NCBI RefSeq assembly: GCF_027596085.1
Contig: NC_072451.1
Span: forward strand, 5,900,231-5,964,230
DNA length: 64,000 bases
Origin: Anoplopoma fimbria
Lineage: Eukaryota; Chordata; Actinopteri; Perciformes; Anoplopomatidae
Direction of reading: 5' to 3'
Shown: piece by piece, positions 1 through 13,424 of the stretch
Numbering within the stretch: the stretch's first letter is position 1
Layout: each line of letters begins with the position of its first letter
Notes under the pieces: model-generated
What the model was told of the DNA's origin: nothing
Databases searched by the model: none
What the model saw: the letters and a program-made list of their open reading frames with translations, nothing else
Made by a program: the position numbers and the translations under genes

Positions 1-250
1 ATGAATATCATTTTCACTACTACCCCTCCCATTATACAGCGCATATATACACACAAGGGCACTCAAAGGTTTCGAATTGCCTGCCTATAAAACTTGCTTG
101 GGAACAGTGAGATGGCTGAGAGGACTACTCTACATTCTTATGATTGGTCATTCATGCTTTTTAGGTTGTTGACAGTCCTCTTTACAAATAGATGTTATAT
201 TGTATGAAGGTTTCGCCAAGAAGTCATGTTTTGCACATGGAGAACAAAAT
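1..250. other. Intergenic DNA, nothing recognised
   Basis: AT-rich, low-complexity-free sequence at the left edge of the window. I see no coding exon, RNA gene or repeat that I can name. Confidence 0.5.
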
Positions 251-264
251 GCTGCTTAATGTTT

Positions 265-645
265 CAGTCAGACTCACAATTTAAAGGGCTGAAAGAGACA
301 AATATCCGTCTGAGCAACAGTTGAAGTTGCAACATGGTGACGGCTGAGTCGGCAGCTCTGAGCTAACGGTGCTAACGGCGCTAACAGTGCGCCGTGGAAA
401 AAGTGCGGACAGAGGTCACAGTGTTGACCTCAGGGGAGACTGAAAGGTGGACACTACGCCTCCACGAAGTCGCCGTCGGTCAGCTGAAACCGCCGTATGA
501 GTGCAGTGCAAAGCTGCGGCACACTGACATGCACACACACGTACCAAAAGAACGGGAAGAACTACTTTATTCTCTACTCAGGTTGACATTACACTGATAT
601 ATCTTCACATATGATATGTATTCAGTATATTGCACCTTTAAATAG
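265..645. repeat. CpG-rich island-like repeat with GCTAAC triplet motif; probable non-autonomous DNA transposon remnant
   Basis: A GC- and CpG-rich stretch stands out from AT-rich flanks. It starts near a TTTAAAGGG motif and ends with TATTGCACCTTTAAA, which resembles the terminal sequence of dispersed fish DNA elements. Around 361-392 it carries three close copies of a GTGCTAAC/GCGCTAAC motif. A 67-codon open frame (394-597) lies inside, but it has no recognisable domain and starts at a non-ATG codon, so I treat it as chance. A similar, more diverged GCTAAC motif cluster occurs at about 16,570-16,625. Confidence 0.4.
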
Positions 646-3165
646 GAATAGAAGAAGTCATTAGTAGAAGAAGCTAGAGGCTTAGCATCTGTTCAGATTT
701 AAATAGAAACAGGTTGCCGTGTCAGTGTCAAGTGCACAACAATGTCTCCGGCTGGAATTAACAGGTGTGTTGCTTGAGCAAAGCTATTCTTCAAACTTCA
801 CAGTAGAAATAGAAGGTGAGCACTACTGACATTGGATCACAGAGTATCAGCTGGACAGCAAAACAGTTCAAAATTGAAGGTATTTGGGGTAAAAATGTAT
901 TCCAGTGTTTTATTCACTGTGGGGACGTTGTGTACAATTCAATGTAACCTTTTTTAATGCGGCAACAAATTGATGAAAACTTAAGGAGTTATATATATAT
1001 ATATATATATAATGTATTGAATACTGAATTGAATAGATCAGCCCCATTGTTATTGATATCTAGCTATTTCAGTCAGTATCGGTCTAATATCCCCATTTGT
1101 GTTTTTCCTAATGGTCAAGGCAGCCATTGGTTTCCATTCATTTATGTAAGGTGTGAACCGCATCAGACTCTTTGCTTGAGCAATAATCACACAGAGTCAA
1201 CAACAAATCTGTGTTATTGTCAACAGGGACACATTACAAGTTTTTCCAAAGTTTCCACAGATGATTGTCTTTATCTGAGGAAATCATCCATGATGCAATT
1301 AGGAGTTTTGTTGCATTGATCATATTTAACGCACGCCATGCCTCGTTTGTTGGTAACAATGGAAAAGATGGCAAACAGGATCCTGATATTATGGTCGTGA
1401 ATGGAAACCAGAATTGTAACGGACCTGGCACCCCAAAAAACATGACACTATAACTGAGTTGACTGGAAATGATTCGATGAAATTACACTTCAAAGCTGAA
1501 AGCCCATTAGGGTTTTACTGTAAGCTGCAAAACATTAGCATTAAATTGCCATTTGCGAACAAATATGATATAATCCCGACGACAAACTGGACAACAGCGT
1601 GTTTGGGCACGGCAGATCCCCCAATTATTTAGTCATGATTTTGTTGACTGCTTTGGATGTGCAAGCTGCAGGCGTCGTATCTTTTCTGTCTCGCAAAAAC
1701 AGTACCCAGAAAACATGAGAAAATAAATGTATCTCATAGTGTTCTGATTTATTCAGTCACCACTTTAAGGCTATCATTAGAATCCATTACGCACGTGATA
1801 AGCAAAAGCAACACAGCACGCTAATGGTTCATGAAATGTGCAATGTCTACCTGTGCTGTTCTACCAGCTGTTTCCTCATTGTCAGCAGAGGTGTCTCTCT
1901 GCACAGACGGACTTTCTGCGTATGTGACATGCAATATCTAATACGTTGTCTTGAGCTGTATCATTTTACCTCTAAATATCATGTGAGGTTTCTGTTGTAA
2001 TTTCACAACAATCGATGTACTGGAAGGGAAAATGATCTGCCCAGCTGGAAGCCGGTTTATGGTAACATTTTCCTCAGGTTTCTAAAGTTCAGCCCCATGC
2101 AGCTCTCTTTTGAACATGATATTGTACTGCGAGTAGGAGCTTTCATACCACCCCAACACTCGGCCTATTTTTAGAGCCTTGTAATAAAAGAGCTACCTCA
2201 GTGGTGCAAATTCACGCAAAGGACATATTTCCTTGAAAAAAGTGTCCGTCTAAGAACAAACACTCGATGGCCAAGTTTGTAACTATTAATGTCCTAAATA
2301 TGACTTCTCTTTCCTCTCAAGAGCCAAAGTACATAGCCGAGTCAGTGGTCTCCGTTACACATGGCTTCAATAAAAAAAACAGTCCCCTGGCCGCACGGGG
2401 GGAAATGTGAATTTGGGTCAAATTCACCAGGTGGAAAGTGAGAGGATTAGTGCAGAGCTCGCATGTTTTCTGAGGTGTAGTTTTACATAATAAAGAATGG
2501 AAGAGTCAAAAGAAAACAGATGTAATGATGCTGATCCAATGGCACATATTCTTATTTAGAGAGACAATGTTTATGTATGGCCTACTACTGAAAGTGTAAA
2601 CTCTCTATTTCATATTAGCTGACCCAGGAGAGCCTGGCTCGCTGGTGTTTTATTCATTGTGGTCAATGCAGTATATATGTAAATACACACAGCCGGTTCT
2701 CGTCTCTGTTTTTCCTTCTTATTTTTTTTTTATTTAAAGGACCGGCGAAGTTGTCAGAAAATGCTTAGCTTTGCTTTTTTGCCGCAACCCGTCATTCTTG
2801 TCTGCGTTCAGTTTGCAATCAAAAAACCCCAGTAATGGCACAAAAGAACTGAAAAGTTTTGCTGCTGACTCATGAAAAAGAGTGTAAATAAATTTCACTG
2901 AGAGAGAGCAGACTTTTTCATAACAACAGACTTACATGCTGTAAATTATAGGTCTTTATGAGTTCAGTTTAAGCCACATTGAAATTATAGCAGCGCAGAA
3001 ACAACACGCTCCTGTATACTCCCTCAGTATTTGCCGTAGCTTAACTTCCACATTTGTCTTCAGCTTTTCGCTGACTCAATTTATGTTAATTAACACCGGG
3101 GAGAATGAATGCCATCCACACCAATAATTCACCATGATCGCTACTGCTTTTCTCTGCATTATAGC
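646..3165. other. Intergenic DNA without recognisable genes
   Basis: AT-rich intergenic sequence. It contains a short TA microsatellite at about 990-1,010. Short open frames at 957-1,453 lie on both strands, overlap one another, and show no domain or splice support. No gene can be supported. Confidence 0.6.
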
Positions 3166-3167
3166 TT

Positions 3168-3540
3168 AAAGGGACAGTTCACCCCAAAATCCAAAATACT
3201 TATTCTTCCTCTTAGCTGTAGTGCTATTTATCAATCTACATTCTTTTAGTATGAGTTGCCTAGTGTTGGAGATATCGTCCGTTGAGATGCCTGTCTTCGC
3301 TTGAGTATAATTGGACTCTAAGGCAGACGGCTTTTGGTGCTTCAAAGCACAAATACATTTGAAAAACTCAACAGCAATTTCTCAACAGCTGTTTCACGTA
3401 GGAACTCCTATGTGACAACGAGATCTGTGGATTATCCTGAGTAAGCGGGTCGTGATTTCTCAAAAGAGGCTGTTGAGTTTTTCAAATGTTTTTTTATTTA
3501 TTTTTTAGCAAAAAGGTTTATAAAAATACAGCCCGGTTCA
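3168..3540. repeat. Dispersed percomorph repeat (MITE-like, starts AAAGGGACAGTTCACCCC)
   Basis: The leading motif AAAGGGACAGTTCACCCC and the following text match a repeat I recognise as widely dispersed in spiny-rayed fish genomes. Inside it is a perfect 21-bp inverted repeat: 3,355-3,375 pairs with 3,469-3,489 (arm ACATTTGAAAAACTCAACAGC with one base dropped to keep within limits is ACATTTGAAAAACTCAACAG). The right terminus is not preserved as an inverted copy of the left, so the element looks truncated or decayed. No coding potential is seen. Confidence 0.6.
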
Positions 3541-4960
3541 CAGATGAAAGTTCTTATCCGTTGGTCTAGACTCAAAAAGTACCATTTCCCCAGCAGCAAA
3601 AGTATACTTGCTGTTTAAACCATTTCCAGCAGCCACAACAAATGTTATTTATTTTGGAAAGTAGCTGTCGTTAGCTCAAGTGTTTTAAGAAAAAGTATCT
3701 TTAACATCAGGTCACTTGGGTTGCTGGTGAAAAGAAGGCTTTAGGAAGAAGACAGTTAATAGATCGATGAATCTCCTTTAATAAGACACCTGTTCTGAAA
3801 ATAAATAGGCAAGCTGATCTTTTCCCACTTTAATGTGAGGACCTGGACTAAACTCTTGTATTGGAGTTTCAGGGCAACAACACCCATTGCTTTGAAATTG
3901 CCCTCCTGTTGACGATTAGCTCGAGAAACACAAGAAAACAGCAGCCCACATGCCTTCAAATACAATGTCAACTCCACTTCTTGTGAATCCAAACCTCAGC
4001 TGTTTCATTTGATTATGGGAGTGATAATTACATTTTTTGGGTGGTAGCGTTTTTTGTGGTATTTCGCAGCCACAGAGACCCCACAGAGAGACGCAGTGTC
4101 AGAATTCTTCACCTCTACATGTTGTTTCTGATTACATCCTCTCATGCATTGTGTGTGTTCCCACTTTAAATGCACTGTTCACATTACGGGGTTAAACCTC
4201 ATGTAATAATGGGGGCGTTCCAACAAACATTCATGCGATAAATAAGAGGGCAGCTGGGCATGCTGCGGTAAATATGTCTTGAGTCATTATTTGGTGGTTT
4301 TACTCATTAAGATCAAAAGCCACAAATTCAAAAGCAATGTCGTAGCTGTAAGGGAAAATAATAAAAAAAAATCAAAGGAGTTTTTGGAGGATTTTCTAAG
4401 GGATTTGATAAATGCTCTCGTTTCACGCAGACAAAAACCCTGTCTGTTCTTTTTGCATTGAGAGGAAAGCTAATTCTTTGCGGCATCCATTTCCCAGCTT
4501 ATTGTGTGGAGAAGCTTTCTATAGTTTTGTAATCACAGGGCAGCATGAAAAAGGGTGGGAATGATCATGATCTTGATGGTCTTGTAATGACGGTTCCCAT
4601 GATGGAAAGGGCTCGATTATAAGGCTCAGCCACAAGTGAACTCCACCACATTCACGATAAGACAATGATTGAATCCAATGAGGAACAGGAAAGTTGGTTG
4701 GCACCATTCATTCATGAATCCATTACTTAGATTGTTTTTGTAGTCTTTCCTAAGTTCTTAGCAACTACTAATTTATTTACTAAATCCGGTTTACACCAAT
4801 AACATTAGAAGCTTTACAATGTGGAAAAGCTAACTGACAGTTAGCCTTATGAATTAGCTTAACATTTTGTAATTTGAAGTATACTATTGTGGGTTTTTTT
4901 GAGAAGAGTTGTATAAAACTTTCCAGTCTAGTAAAGTCAAGTATGTTGACCATAGCCTTT
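3541..4960. other. Intergenic DNA without recognisable genes
   Basis: AT-rich intergenic sequence with short open frames on both strands (for example 4,279-4,461 and 4,519-4,707) that have no domain, conserved motif or splice support. Confidence 0.6.
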
Positions 4961-4964
4961 ATAT

Positions 4965-5346
4965 TGGTAGCAGACTCGCCTCAGAGAAAGAGGGACCTGG
5001 GTTTGATCCCGGGCTGGATGGCCTTCTGTGTTGAGTTTAAATGTTCATGTGGCAGCGTTGGTTTTCTTCCAGCTTCTCCAGCTTTCTCCACAGTCCAAAG
5101 ACATGCAGCATAGGTTAATTGAGGGCTCTAAATTGCATGTAGGTGTGAATGTGAGCGTGAATGGCCGACTGTCTCTATGTGCCTTTCGATACCATGGCAA
5201 CATGTCCAGGGTGAATCCTGCATTCGGCCAATGTCAGCTAGGATCGGCTCCAGCCCCCGCGCGACCCTGAACAGGATAAGTGTTTATGATGGATGGATGG
5301 ATGGATGGATGGATGGATGGATGGATGGATGGATGGATGGATGGAT
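4965..5346 (+). repeat. tRNA-like SINE with (GGAT)n tail
   Basis: The head contains a sequence like an RNA polymerase III B box (GGTTTGATCCC at about 4,999-5,010). It is followed by a body with the familiar fish-SINE phrases CACAGTCCAAAGACATGCAG, TGTGAATGTGAGCGTGAATG and GGATCGGCTCCAGCCCCCGC. It ends in a (GATG)n microsatellite at 5,289-5,346. This layout is typical of a tRNA-derived SINE whose 3' end seeds a GGAT array. The short open frames across it are frame artefacts of the repeat. Confidence 0.75.
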
Positions 5347-5710
5347 GTATAGACAAGATGATTGACACGCCTACACTTGCTTTCACTGTTCATTTTTTTG
5401 CGCAGTGTTGGTTCGATAGCTATAGCTAGCAACACGGTCAGTTGGCTGTAAGATGTTTGAAACAGACAATCACGGTTATGGGAAGCTAAAGTTGAAATGA
5501 CAGTTCCTTGACACAATTCCCAAGCATCCAGCTCCGTGAACTTATCAGCAAAATTTACATTTACACATTTTGCAATTCTTAAATCTCCAGTAAAGACTTA
5601 CATTACAATTAAGCTATGTTTAAACTCACAACGCACTGATGAAAGTGACTCTACCTAAAGGGACTATAAGACAAATTTCATACGTAGAAAATTCTTATTT
5701 CTTAAATTCT
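5347..5710. other. Intergenic DNA, nothing recognised
   Basis: Short intergenic spacer between two dispersed repeats. No gene or named element is visible. Confidence 0.5.
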
Positions 5711-5711
5711 T

Positions 5712-5768
5712 AAAGTCTTGTTTACATTGGATAAAAGCGTCTGCTAAATGACTGTAATGTAATGTAAA
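5712..5768 (+). repeat. Dispersed fish repeat tail (GGATAAAAGCGTCTGCTAAA)
   Basis: The segment contains TTGGATAAAAGCGTCTGCTA followed by AATGACTGTAATGTAATGTAA. This is the 3' end of a very common teleost interspersed repeat with an (AATGT)n tail. A second, better preserved copy lies at 12,850-12,926. Confidence 0.7.
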
Positions 5769-8700
5769 TAAGTAGTGTATCACTCCCTCAAATCTTTGGT
5801 CTTGCAAAAATGCATTCAAACATTACACATAGGCTAGCTAAAAGTCAGCTAATTTGGAAGCTAAATACTGTCAGTCAAAAAAAGAAATCCATCCATATAA
5901 AGTCTATCTATTTATAGACAGCACAGGGCTACTCAATTATTAATTAGGACCTTTAAAGTTGCTTTGGAGGTGGCTCAGTATTTCAGAACTGTACAGTATA
6001 TTCTCCTTTCTGGAAGTTCCAGTACGTAGTCCTCCATTTTTCCCCCTTGAGACTGTCGACTGCAGACTCCACTGACAGAAGTTAGATCAAGCATAGAAAG
6101 CGAATTCACCTCTCTACAATAGATAAAATCTGACAAGCAACATGGATCCAGACTTGTCTCCTCACTAGATCTTTTTGGCTCACAGGACTTTGCCTCTGCC
6201 GTCTTTGGGACGTCTGTAAAAATGCTCTTATAAGGGGGAAAAGCACCAAGCAAATAAAAGTAATGTACCGGAGTGACTGCTTTCCAGCTGTGTGATTTGC
6301 TCCAAAAATACCAGCGTGTCTCAGCCAAAAAACAGTGTTATCTTAAGAAGGCATCTCAATCTAAATGTGAGCATTTTAAAGCACTTGGTAAAGCACTTGG
6401 GAACATTTGTTTTAATTTACTTTCCAGCGGTGAATGTTTATCTTAGAGTGTAGTCATGTTGTTGCTCTGTTGTTATGCAGCGAGTCTACCCTCTTTCACA
6501 TGAGGCAGAAACACTGAAACATTGGAAACAGATGTTCATTGTTCCAGCGTGAAAAAGGCGAGGAGGAAAAAAAAAAAAAAAAAGAAAAACGACAGGGAAA
6601 AAAAAAAAAGATTTACAGCATCTAATGATTCCATTCAACGGTAGCTGATAGTTACGTTTTCTTCACACTGTTTCTGCTCAATTCCCAAGTTAGATCTTTC
6701 TTTAAAGGAATACAGACAGAAAAAAAAAACTATGTAATTCTAAAAACAACTGGTCTGGCAGAAAATACCATAGTTGAATGAAGCAGTAAATGTATACCAT
6801 AACATCATGCAGTAGGAGGTGGTTAACTTTTTAAGAAAAGAGGAAATGGGTCATCTTTGCGTGCCAGCGAAAAGGAATCCTGTCACTCAAGTATGAGTTC
6901 TGGGACTGCCTCTATTTTTAGTACCTGCAGCTCAGACGCATACCGTACAGTTTAACCCTGACACAAACACATACGCAATAAATAATAAATCCACCAAACG
7001 GGAAGATATTACCTGTTCAAAGGTTGGTTGAAAGTCATTGATTTGCAGAGGAGCCTACAAGGAGGTTAGGCGAAATAAATCCGTCATGAAAAAAATCACA
7101 TGGAGGCATCGATGTTAGTGGAACGCAAGCGGTCTTTATGGTGGTTTGGGACTTTGAATGTAGTCCTTAAGCCCTTCTGTTCATCTTACCTAATGATGAG
7201 CTTCTCATAAACAGTGTCTTTAATTGGTCTCTCTGTGACGCTGAAGCACTGGGGGGTTGATAAGATATTTTCTCAGGGATTTGGTTGTACAGACTGTTTG
7301 ATTGACACTGTTTGTTAGTCTGGTATCTGTTGGGGCGGGACAAATCACCCCTTTACCACCTTTCTTTGGAAGTTAATTAATTCCAAGCATTGCTTCACCC
7401 ATCTTCAACCTGAACAGAGGCCAACCACGGCCACACCTGCGTGGGTGTGGTTGTGGTCGCTTTTTTTATGAATCATATGCTGCAATGTGAGACTTTCTGT
7501 CAATACGATCTCTGTTTGCGTAAACACGCTAAATAATATGTTGGAAAATGGAACAAATATGGATGCTTCAGGTCAGCCATTGTCCGCAGTTCAAGGTTAT
7601 TCAACGTATGTAGCCCCATATTGTCAATGCTCAGCATTTAACCCTTTCATTACCACCTCTGCAGTCATACAACAAATACAGTAGATATTGGGAATTTCTG
7701 ATGGTGATTACATTTAAATAAAATCCAACATTGACTTTAATTCAGTCAATATAGCTAATTATGCGATACACAAGTTGTTTGTGTCTGATTTCACTTGACC
7801 TCCAACAGCTGCTTGTATGTAACATGTTTAAATTAGCCAAGTGGGGGTAATCTACTTGGAAAACACTGAACACACAAGTCAGAACAACATGAGGTTTTCT
7901 TGTTTTTCCAGTTCACTTTCAGAGCTTCACAGGAGCTGTAGTTCCTGAATGCTAACAGTCTGTTAAAAATTGTATGTGTGTATATGTGTGACAGAAAACC
8001 TCAGTATTGTGTCTCAGCTTTCCACAAAGAACAATAAAATAAGTTCTGTTTAGAAAATGCTTGTAGCACACCAGCTAGCCTCAAAGTTGGTTCTCCAAGT
8101 CACTGAGTCACCAAAGCTTCTTCACATGGCCAGATTTTTGATCCAAAACATCAATAAACAGTACGGCAGACACAACAACAAAAAACAACAACAACTGTTA
8201 AATCAATAACAGCATGAAAACATCGCTGCCATCTTTGACTTGTGTAAAAATTACTTTCATGCTCAGGTGACTATGTTCAGAAAACATGACTCATTCCTTG
8301 ACAGTCACTCAGCTTTTCAGAGGCATACAACTCTGTGCACAGCTCCTTTCGGCACAGCGTTGCATCAAATGGTAATCACAGCATTTCACAGCCACAGGTA
8401 TGTCAGCGTGGAGAGAGACGCCAGAAGGAGGCTGTTGTGGCATAGGTTTTTTTTCCAGGCGCTGTTTGCTCTAAGTGCATGCTCTTGTTATCTGAAATGC
8501 TACAAATTGATGGGAAATACAGCTAGAGTGTGCAACCTGTTGGGAGTAGATGGCAGAAGTATAGTATGGTACTATAAATTACATATGTGTGCTGTAAAAC
8601 ATAGGGAGAAGTGAACATGGTTATTTGGTCTGATATAGAATATTATTTATGACTTTACCTGGTGTAAAACGTGGTGTTTTTTCCGTTAGAGATGTGATAT

Positions 8701-11700
8701 AATGTCTTCCATGCAGCTATGAGAATAATAAACAAACACACAGATCCACATACATACTCAACTTCATTATTCTTACTGTGATAGATGTGAGGTGGGAGGA
8801 AACATGAGTTACTAAGGCTATATGCAATACATGAGTGGCAAAGGTTTCCTTTTATTTAAAGCATTCACGGCAACAACATCAATCTGTGCCCACGTCAAAT
8901 ATGTTTGACATGATTCAAGAGCACATTTCATGCCATGCCATTCGTCTTGGGAATGAAATGAGACTGAACAGCAGAGAAAATAAATATGCCAATCACGACT
9001 ACTGTCAAAACCTCATTGTTCTGGAGCATTTTGTGATTTATGCCTTTCAAGTGGGATTGTTTCACATATCAGGTTTTTCTACCTTTTCCTCTTCACATGC
9101 ATGCCATGTGTTGAGGTCTGTGGACATACTACTGTGGTAGCATTCAGGCGTAAGGAATCATGACAGATACTTTACACACGCCAGACTGTTAGACGATGGA
9201 AGACTGTGAGACAACGATAAAATGTTCATATTAAAAGCATTTACCCCTCTCCAGGCGCCAGACTGTCTGACACTGGCTCAAATTGATTCTTAATTGGGTT
9301 TGTATGGACCCTGGATCTACTGTTGATGAGCCCCAGTGAAAAGTGGACATCCACGGCTTCGGCTCTCCGCAGAAACGTGATAACACAGCTGACCCGACGG
9401 AGGGGAAAATGACTTCTTAGAGTTCTCGGCTCCGATTTTAAACAATAATAATTATGGAACGGATAATCTGCACATCTTGAAAATGGATTTAAAAGAATGA
9501 TCCATCATCCAGACACGGCAGAACAAAGCGACGGATTCAAAGGGGATGTCATTACTCATCACAAGTCACAACCAGTTGGTATTAACCAGCTGTGTAGCTA
9601 GATGTCTTTTTGGGGGACTTGTTTTATTTTTTGGGGGTAGTAATAAATCACTCAGAGCTGCTGTGGAATGCCATCCAGTCCCGTGGAACAGCTTGGTCTT
9701 GGTAGAGGTGATTTTCTGTTTCTAGGCTGACATTCCTCATTATCTATTTTGGCTTTACTTGCGTGCACACTGGGTTGTGGAAAAGGCTGGTTAAAAACTG
9801 AGCAGCGACGGGGGACAGGGGCTTGAATGCTCCCCTGTGCCCCCCCCATACCTCCACCCTCTCCAGGGAAGCTCAGCATGCCTCTATTTGAAGAGGAAGC
9901 CAGGGAGGTTATCCCTTACCTTTTGCCTTGCTTATGAAATTTTTTCTCTCCCCCCGCTCACAGAAGAGGCTTGTTTCCAGAGCAAGCAGACGTAGCGGAG
10001 AGCCACGCTGCAAAGCTTTATTCAAGCTGAGGGTGGGGGGGGGGGATCTGCTGTGGATTAAGCCTCGTCCACAGTCTGGTCTTAATTTCACTCCTTTTGT
10101 GCAGTCAGACGGAGGGAGTGCTTCTGATTTGTCTATCGCTTTTAAGGCTCACTAAACTTTGATAGATTTCAGGAGTCAATAATAATAAAATATGTTAGAA
10201 AAAACAACGTGAGTCTCCATTATAAAACTCTTAAGTACTCATATACTGTAAATGTTATTATAATGAGTTTGTCAACACTTGCTTATTGTGAAATACTGAA
10301 TATTTTCCAATTAAAATGGAGTTTGCTTTAATTACAGTGAAAGACATATCAATTAAATGGAGGTCAACTAAGCTCCAGAGAGAGCAATGCATTATGTAAC
10401 TCATAAACTGTACATGTCATCATAGTGGGTTAATATACAGTGGATCAGTGTGCAATAATGAGCATTTAAATGCTATACATATATCGTAAACTGTACATGT
10501 TGTCAAGACCGTGCAATGTTGAGCATTCTGGGATATCAATACAGAGTAGGTATGTATGGGATCATTTATAAAATGTCACAGTTATCAATAAGAACATGAT
10601 CTTGGGAGCTGTAGGAGGGGATACGAGTCAAAGAGGTATTTTGCACATTTTATGGAAATGCAGAAAACTAAGTAAAAATAATTCACACATCAACATAAGA
10701 ATGAATGGTATTTGATGCATAAACAGTTTACAAGATAGAAGTGACCAAAAAAAGGCATGTAATAATAATAAAAATAATAATAAGTATGCAAGACAACGTG
10801 AGTGTGACTGTTGGAGGATAGCAATTATGCTAATAACGGCAACAAAGAAATCTGTTGGCATGATAAAGCATGAAAAGTAAACCCTTGAATGGAAGCAGGA
10901 AGCAGACACTATGACTCAGACACTTGCCTTCTAAAGTGTCTACAGTGCGATCTTCCCGTGTAGGTGTCGTAAATTGGCCGAGGCACCCTTGGCTTAATAG
11001 CCTACTGGGGTGGTCCTCCACCGGCCTCAGCACAGGGTGGGCTAACGTCAGCCTGCAGGCCCGGAGGACTCGTCAATGTCGCTGCTCTGCTTCTATTCTG
11101 GTCGTGGAGAGGAGCAAGTGGGCGAGTGTTTGAGTGGGAGGCAGAAAAAAAGAAAAGAAAGAAGAACCTGTTGCGAGCTAAGGTATGTTCCAAGGAACAT
11201 GGTGGTCTCGTCATTTTCAAAAGCACTACAATGCATTTAAAGCAGGCAGGAGGAATTTACAAGGGGCCACTGCAAAGAGGAGAGAGATTCACAAACTGAT
11301 ATTGCAAGAGTATCAGGTGTGAGCTGCCAAAAGCTTCAGTGAGGACTCTGGTTATCTGGCAGCAGGAAGAGGAAACAAGAAAGTCAAAGCTTCTAACACT
11401 GATCTGCCTCCTAAATCAAGATTTACAATTTACCACACAATTGTTCCGCTTTTGTCTCTGTTTTAAAACGCCTTAGTCATTAATCTACAAAACAGACACT
11501 CATAACCATGATTATAGGCAATAAAGCAAGATCTGGGTGTTTTCCCAGCAATGGGATTTTTTTTTTTTTATATTAATCTGCAATGTATTAAGCCAATTTT
11601 TTCATCTGTGCTGAACAAAGGAGCCATGTGATGCCAAACCAAATGTCCAAATGTTTCTGTTTAAAGACCTCCATTATGACTAGTGTAACACATTTTCAAA

Positions 11701-12765
11701 GAGGAAGGCTTTGTGTTAGAATTATAACCTATTAATTAATATGCAAATATAAGTAAAACTGCCAACCTATTACTGTTTCCATGATCAGTTCCAAATTAGG
11801 ATTAACAAATTGAATGATTTTATGTGCAGCAGTTTTCTTTCTACTCTGCAGACGGAACATTCCTATGTGATGTGATAACCAAAAACCCTATTGCAGGATG
11901 TGACCGCCCCTTTCTTTTATAACCCATAAATAAAAAGATTGTGATCTATTTGTTCCTTTATATGCCTCGTTTGGTTCCGCGACATTCTTAGATCCTTTGT
12001 GTAAAGTCAAATTTGGCTTTTTTTAAACACACTTTATTGCATTCCTTCCCAAACCAAATTCCTCTTATGCTTTAATGGGTAGATGTTTTTTCTGTATTTT
12101 CACTGAGGAAAAAAAGCTGCCGCTGCCAGATTTGTGGCCTGTTGTGGTCCAAAAGAACAGCACCACAGGGAACTTCAGAAAAACTCGCTCAAGTTTCAGT
12201 TTTTTGAAATACAGTCGTGCCTAAGGGGGGCGAGAGCATCTCCCAGCACAATATTTCAAATCAGAGATGGAGTGGTACTCTGTTCTGTAAAGAAGGGTGA
12301 ACGGCCTCCCACAGAATAAAGAATATAACGTGTAAACTCCATGTATGATAGGCTGACTGCGAGCTTCTGGCTGCACATGGTCACAGGCTGACACTTTAGT
12401 GACCCCTTGACAGGTGCTGAAGTCTTATGTGTCTGAAGGGCAGCTTAAGAGTTTTCTACTCTTTTTACAAGCCCAGCCTTGGTTTGTTCACCCAACACAT
12501 GGCCGTGTTTCACAGTGCTCGGGCAAATGGCACGACACAACTGCACTCCACAATGCTGCAGTGTCCACAGGTTGAAAAGAGCTTTTGTGCATTTATGGAA
12601 ATACATAACTATTCACAGTATATAATACAGTTTACTATTGTGTTTACTATTGTGTAGTAATACATAGATTTTATGTTATGCCGGGGTCTGCATATTTTGT
12701 GAAAAACTGAAAGAGCCTGAAGGAGACAGGGAAAAGAGCTCCATTTGACACAAACATGGCTTGTT
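5769..12765. other. Intergenic DNA, about 7 kb, no supported gene
   Basis: I found no exon with recognisable protein homology and no RNA gene. Visible items are A-rich runs at 6,567-6,610, a poly-G run at 10,035-10,045, and imperfect copies of a CTGTA(A/C)ATGT motif at about 10,243, 10,407 and 10,490. Open frames up to about 124 codons (8,240-8,614) show no domain. Stretches such as 9,240-9,560 look low in repeats and could be non-coding regulatory DNA, but I cannot test conservation. Confidence 0.6.
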
Positions 12766-13424
12766 AAGAAATAGGTCAACATTTGAGGGAGGTATATGCT
12801 TATTTTTGCAGAGAGTTATATGAGAAGATCAATACCGCTCTCATGTATGTACATGCTGTACTTCCTGTAAGTCGCTTTGGATAAAAGCGTCTGCTAAATG
12901 ACTGTAATGTAATGTAATGTAATGTACGGTAAACATGTAACTGGGGCCTGCAGCATGTTAGCTTAGCTTAGCTTAGCATAAAGAATGGAAGCAGAGAGAA
13001 TAAGATAGCTTTGCCTCTGTCTGAAGGTAATACAAATTTACCAAGCAGCACCTCTAAAGCTCACTAATTAACACATCATGTCTTGTTTGTTTAATCCATC
13101 CAAAAAAACAAAGTGGCTTTACAGGGTGTTACTGGACTATTTCTTGGCTGGAAGCAGTGACTCCAGGCAACCAGAGACTCCATGAAGTTACTTACACTTT
13201 GGGTTTTAGTGCGGATTAAGCAAACAAGAAATAACACGTTAAAGAGCTTTAGTGTTGCTGGTGGGAGGATTTTTAGGATAGCTATTTTCCCATGTTTCCA
13301 ATAGTTACGCTAAGCTCAATGTATCCTGCCTCTAGCTTCATAACTAACAAACAGACATGAGTGTTATCGATCCTCTCATCTGACTCTCAGCAGGAAAGCC
13401 CAAAATGTTTATCTATTCCTTTAA
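12766..13424. repeat. Foldback (long inverted repeat) MITE, interrupted by a SINE-like insertion
   Basis: The left part (from about 12,766) has GAGAGTTATATGAGAAGATC and then TAGCTTAGCTTAGCATAAAG. The right part (to about 13,424) carries the inverted counterparts, such as ATCCTCTCATCTGACTCTCA and the terminal CTATTCCTTTAAC. I recognise this as a common percomorph foldback element. Its left arm is broken by the repeat tail at about 12,850-12,926. A second interrupted member of the same family lies in EFCAB14 intron 8 (47,501-48,076). Confidence 0.65.
12850..12926 (+). repeat. SINE-like insertion with (AATGT)n tail nested in foldback element
   Basis: The sequence runs CTTCCTGTAAGTCGCTTTGG, then ATAAAAGCGTCTGCTAAATG, then four AATGT-type units. 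It is a copy of the repeat at 5,712-5,768 and interrupts the left arm of the foldback element, so it is the younger insertion. Confidence 0.65.

Noticed and set aside
5289..5346. CRISPR-like direct repeats
   Set aside because: Simple GGAT tetranucleotide tail of a SINE with no spacers, in a vertebrate genome.
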